Assembly (NCBI GenBank): GCA_009746045.1
Contig: RPFO01000448.1
Coordinates: forward strand, 479,126-543,125
DNA from: Mesostigma viride
Taxonomy: Eukaryota > Streptophyta > Mesostigmatophyceae > Mesostigmatales > Mesostigmataceae
Length of the DNA stretch: 64,000 nucleotides
Reading direction: 5' to 3'
In this document: positions 61,616 through 64,000 of the stretch, one piece after another
How positions within the stretch are numbered: the first letter of the stretch is position 1
Layout: each line of letters begins with the position of its first letter
Notes under the pieces: model-generated
Databases searched by the model: none
What the model was told of the DNA's origin: nothing
What the model saw: only the letters and a program-made list of their open reading frames with translations
Position numbers and translations under genes: made by a program

Positions 61616-64000
<2,385 letters not shown>

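Overview
This window is nuclear DNA from a eukaryote with a large, transposon-rich genome. I lean towards a green alga or a related protist. The reasons are plant-type retroelement features (a Ty3/gypsy chromovirus whose primer-binding site resembles the initiator-Met tRNA type), GC-rich host coding sequence, and a spliced gene with ordinary GT-AG introns. The species cannot be named from the sequence. Only two loci look like host genes; almost everything else is mobile DNA or tandem repeat.

Layout. 1-3865: fragments of a Ty1/copia RNase H, a TTAA-tailed retroposon family (called R here), an unusual reverse-transcriptase remnant and the first half of a LINE (family A). 3866-27959: a 24-kb Ty3/gypsy chromovirus that landed inside that LINE (5-bp duplication gtaac). 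The LINE resumes at 27960. The chromovirus carries its own insertions: a short TTAA-tailed element in integrase, and at 11537-23794 a 12.3-kb element with terminal inverted repeats (3-bp duplication taa) that splits the chromodomain. The 12.3-kb element has 173-bp satellite arrays in opposite orientation next to its two ends, a second 110-bp satellite, and a small Tudor-like ORF. It was itself hit by a second family A LINE (14-bp duplication), a BED-finger hAT remnant (8-bp duplication) and a head-to-tail pair of Helitron-like elements. 27960-36655: more LINE debris (families A, B and C), a 534-bp palindrome, a TIR element filled with an 11-bp repeat, a short LTR-like piece and a complete R copy.

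36944-43291 (minus strand) is an uninterrupted 2115-codon gene for a very large GTPase of the GBP/VLIG type. It has a central P-loop domain and a long Cys/His-rich C-terminal part. 43292-50615 is intergenic: a Tc1/mariner-like MITE, a segmental duplication with a tRNA-like insertion in one copy, and a perfect 33-bp hairpin.

50616-59367 (minus strand) is a spliced gene that I assemble from at least three exons with matching phases, about 937 residues, function unknown. Its introns hold massive simple arrays: a hexanucleotide array, a stepwise-changing pentanucleotide array and about 57 copies of a 56-bp minisatellite. The window ends in an uninterrupted TTG repeat of nearly 2.4 kb.

The mobile elements read as a time series: LINE A, then chromovirus, then TIR element, then LINE, hAT and Helitron-like insertions. 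The target-site duplications and the reading frames that resume across each insertion make this order firm. Most transposon reading frames carry frameshifts, whereas the giant GTPase gene is fully open, so the decay is probably biological rather than sequencing error.
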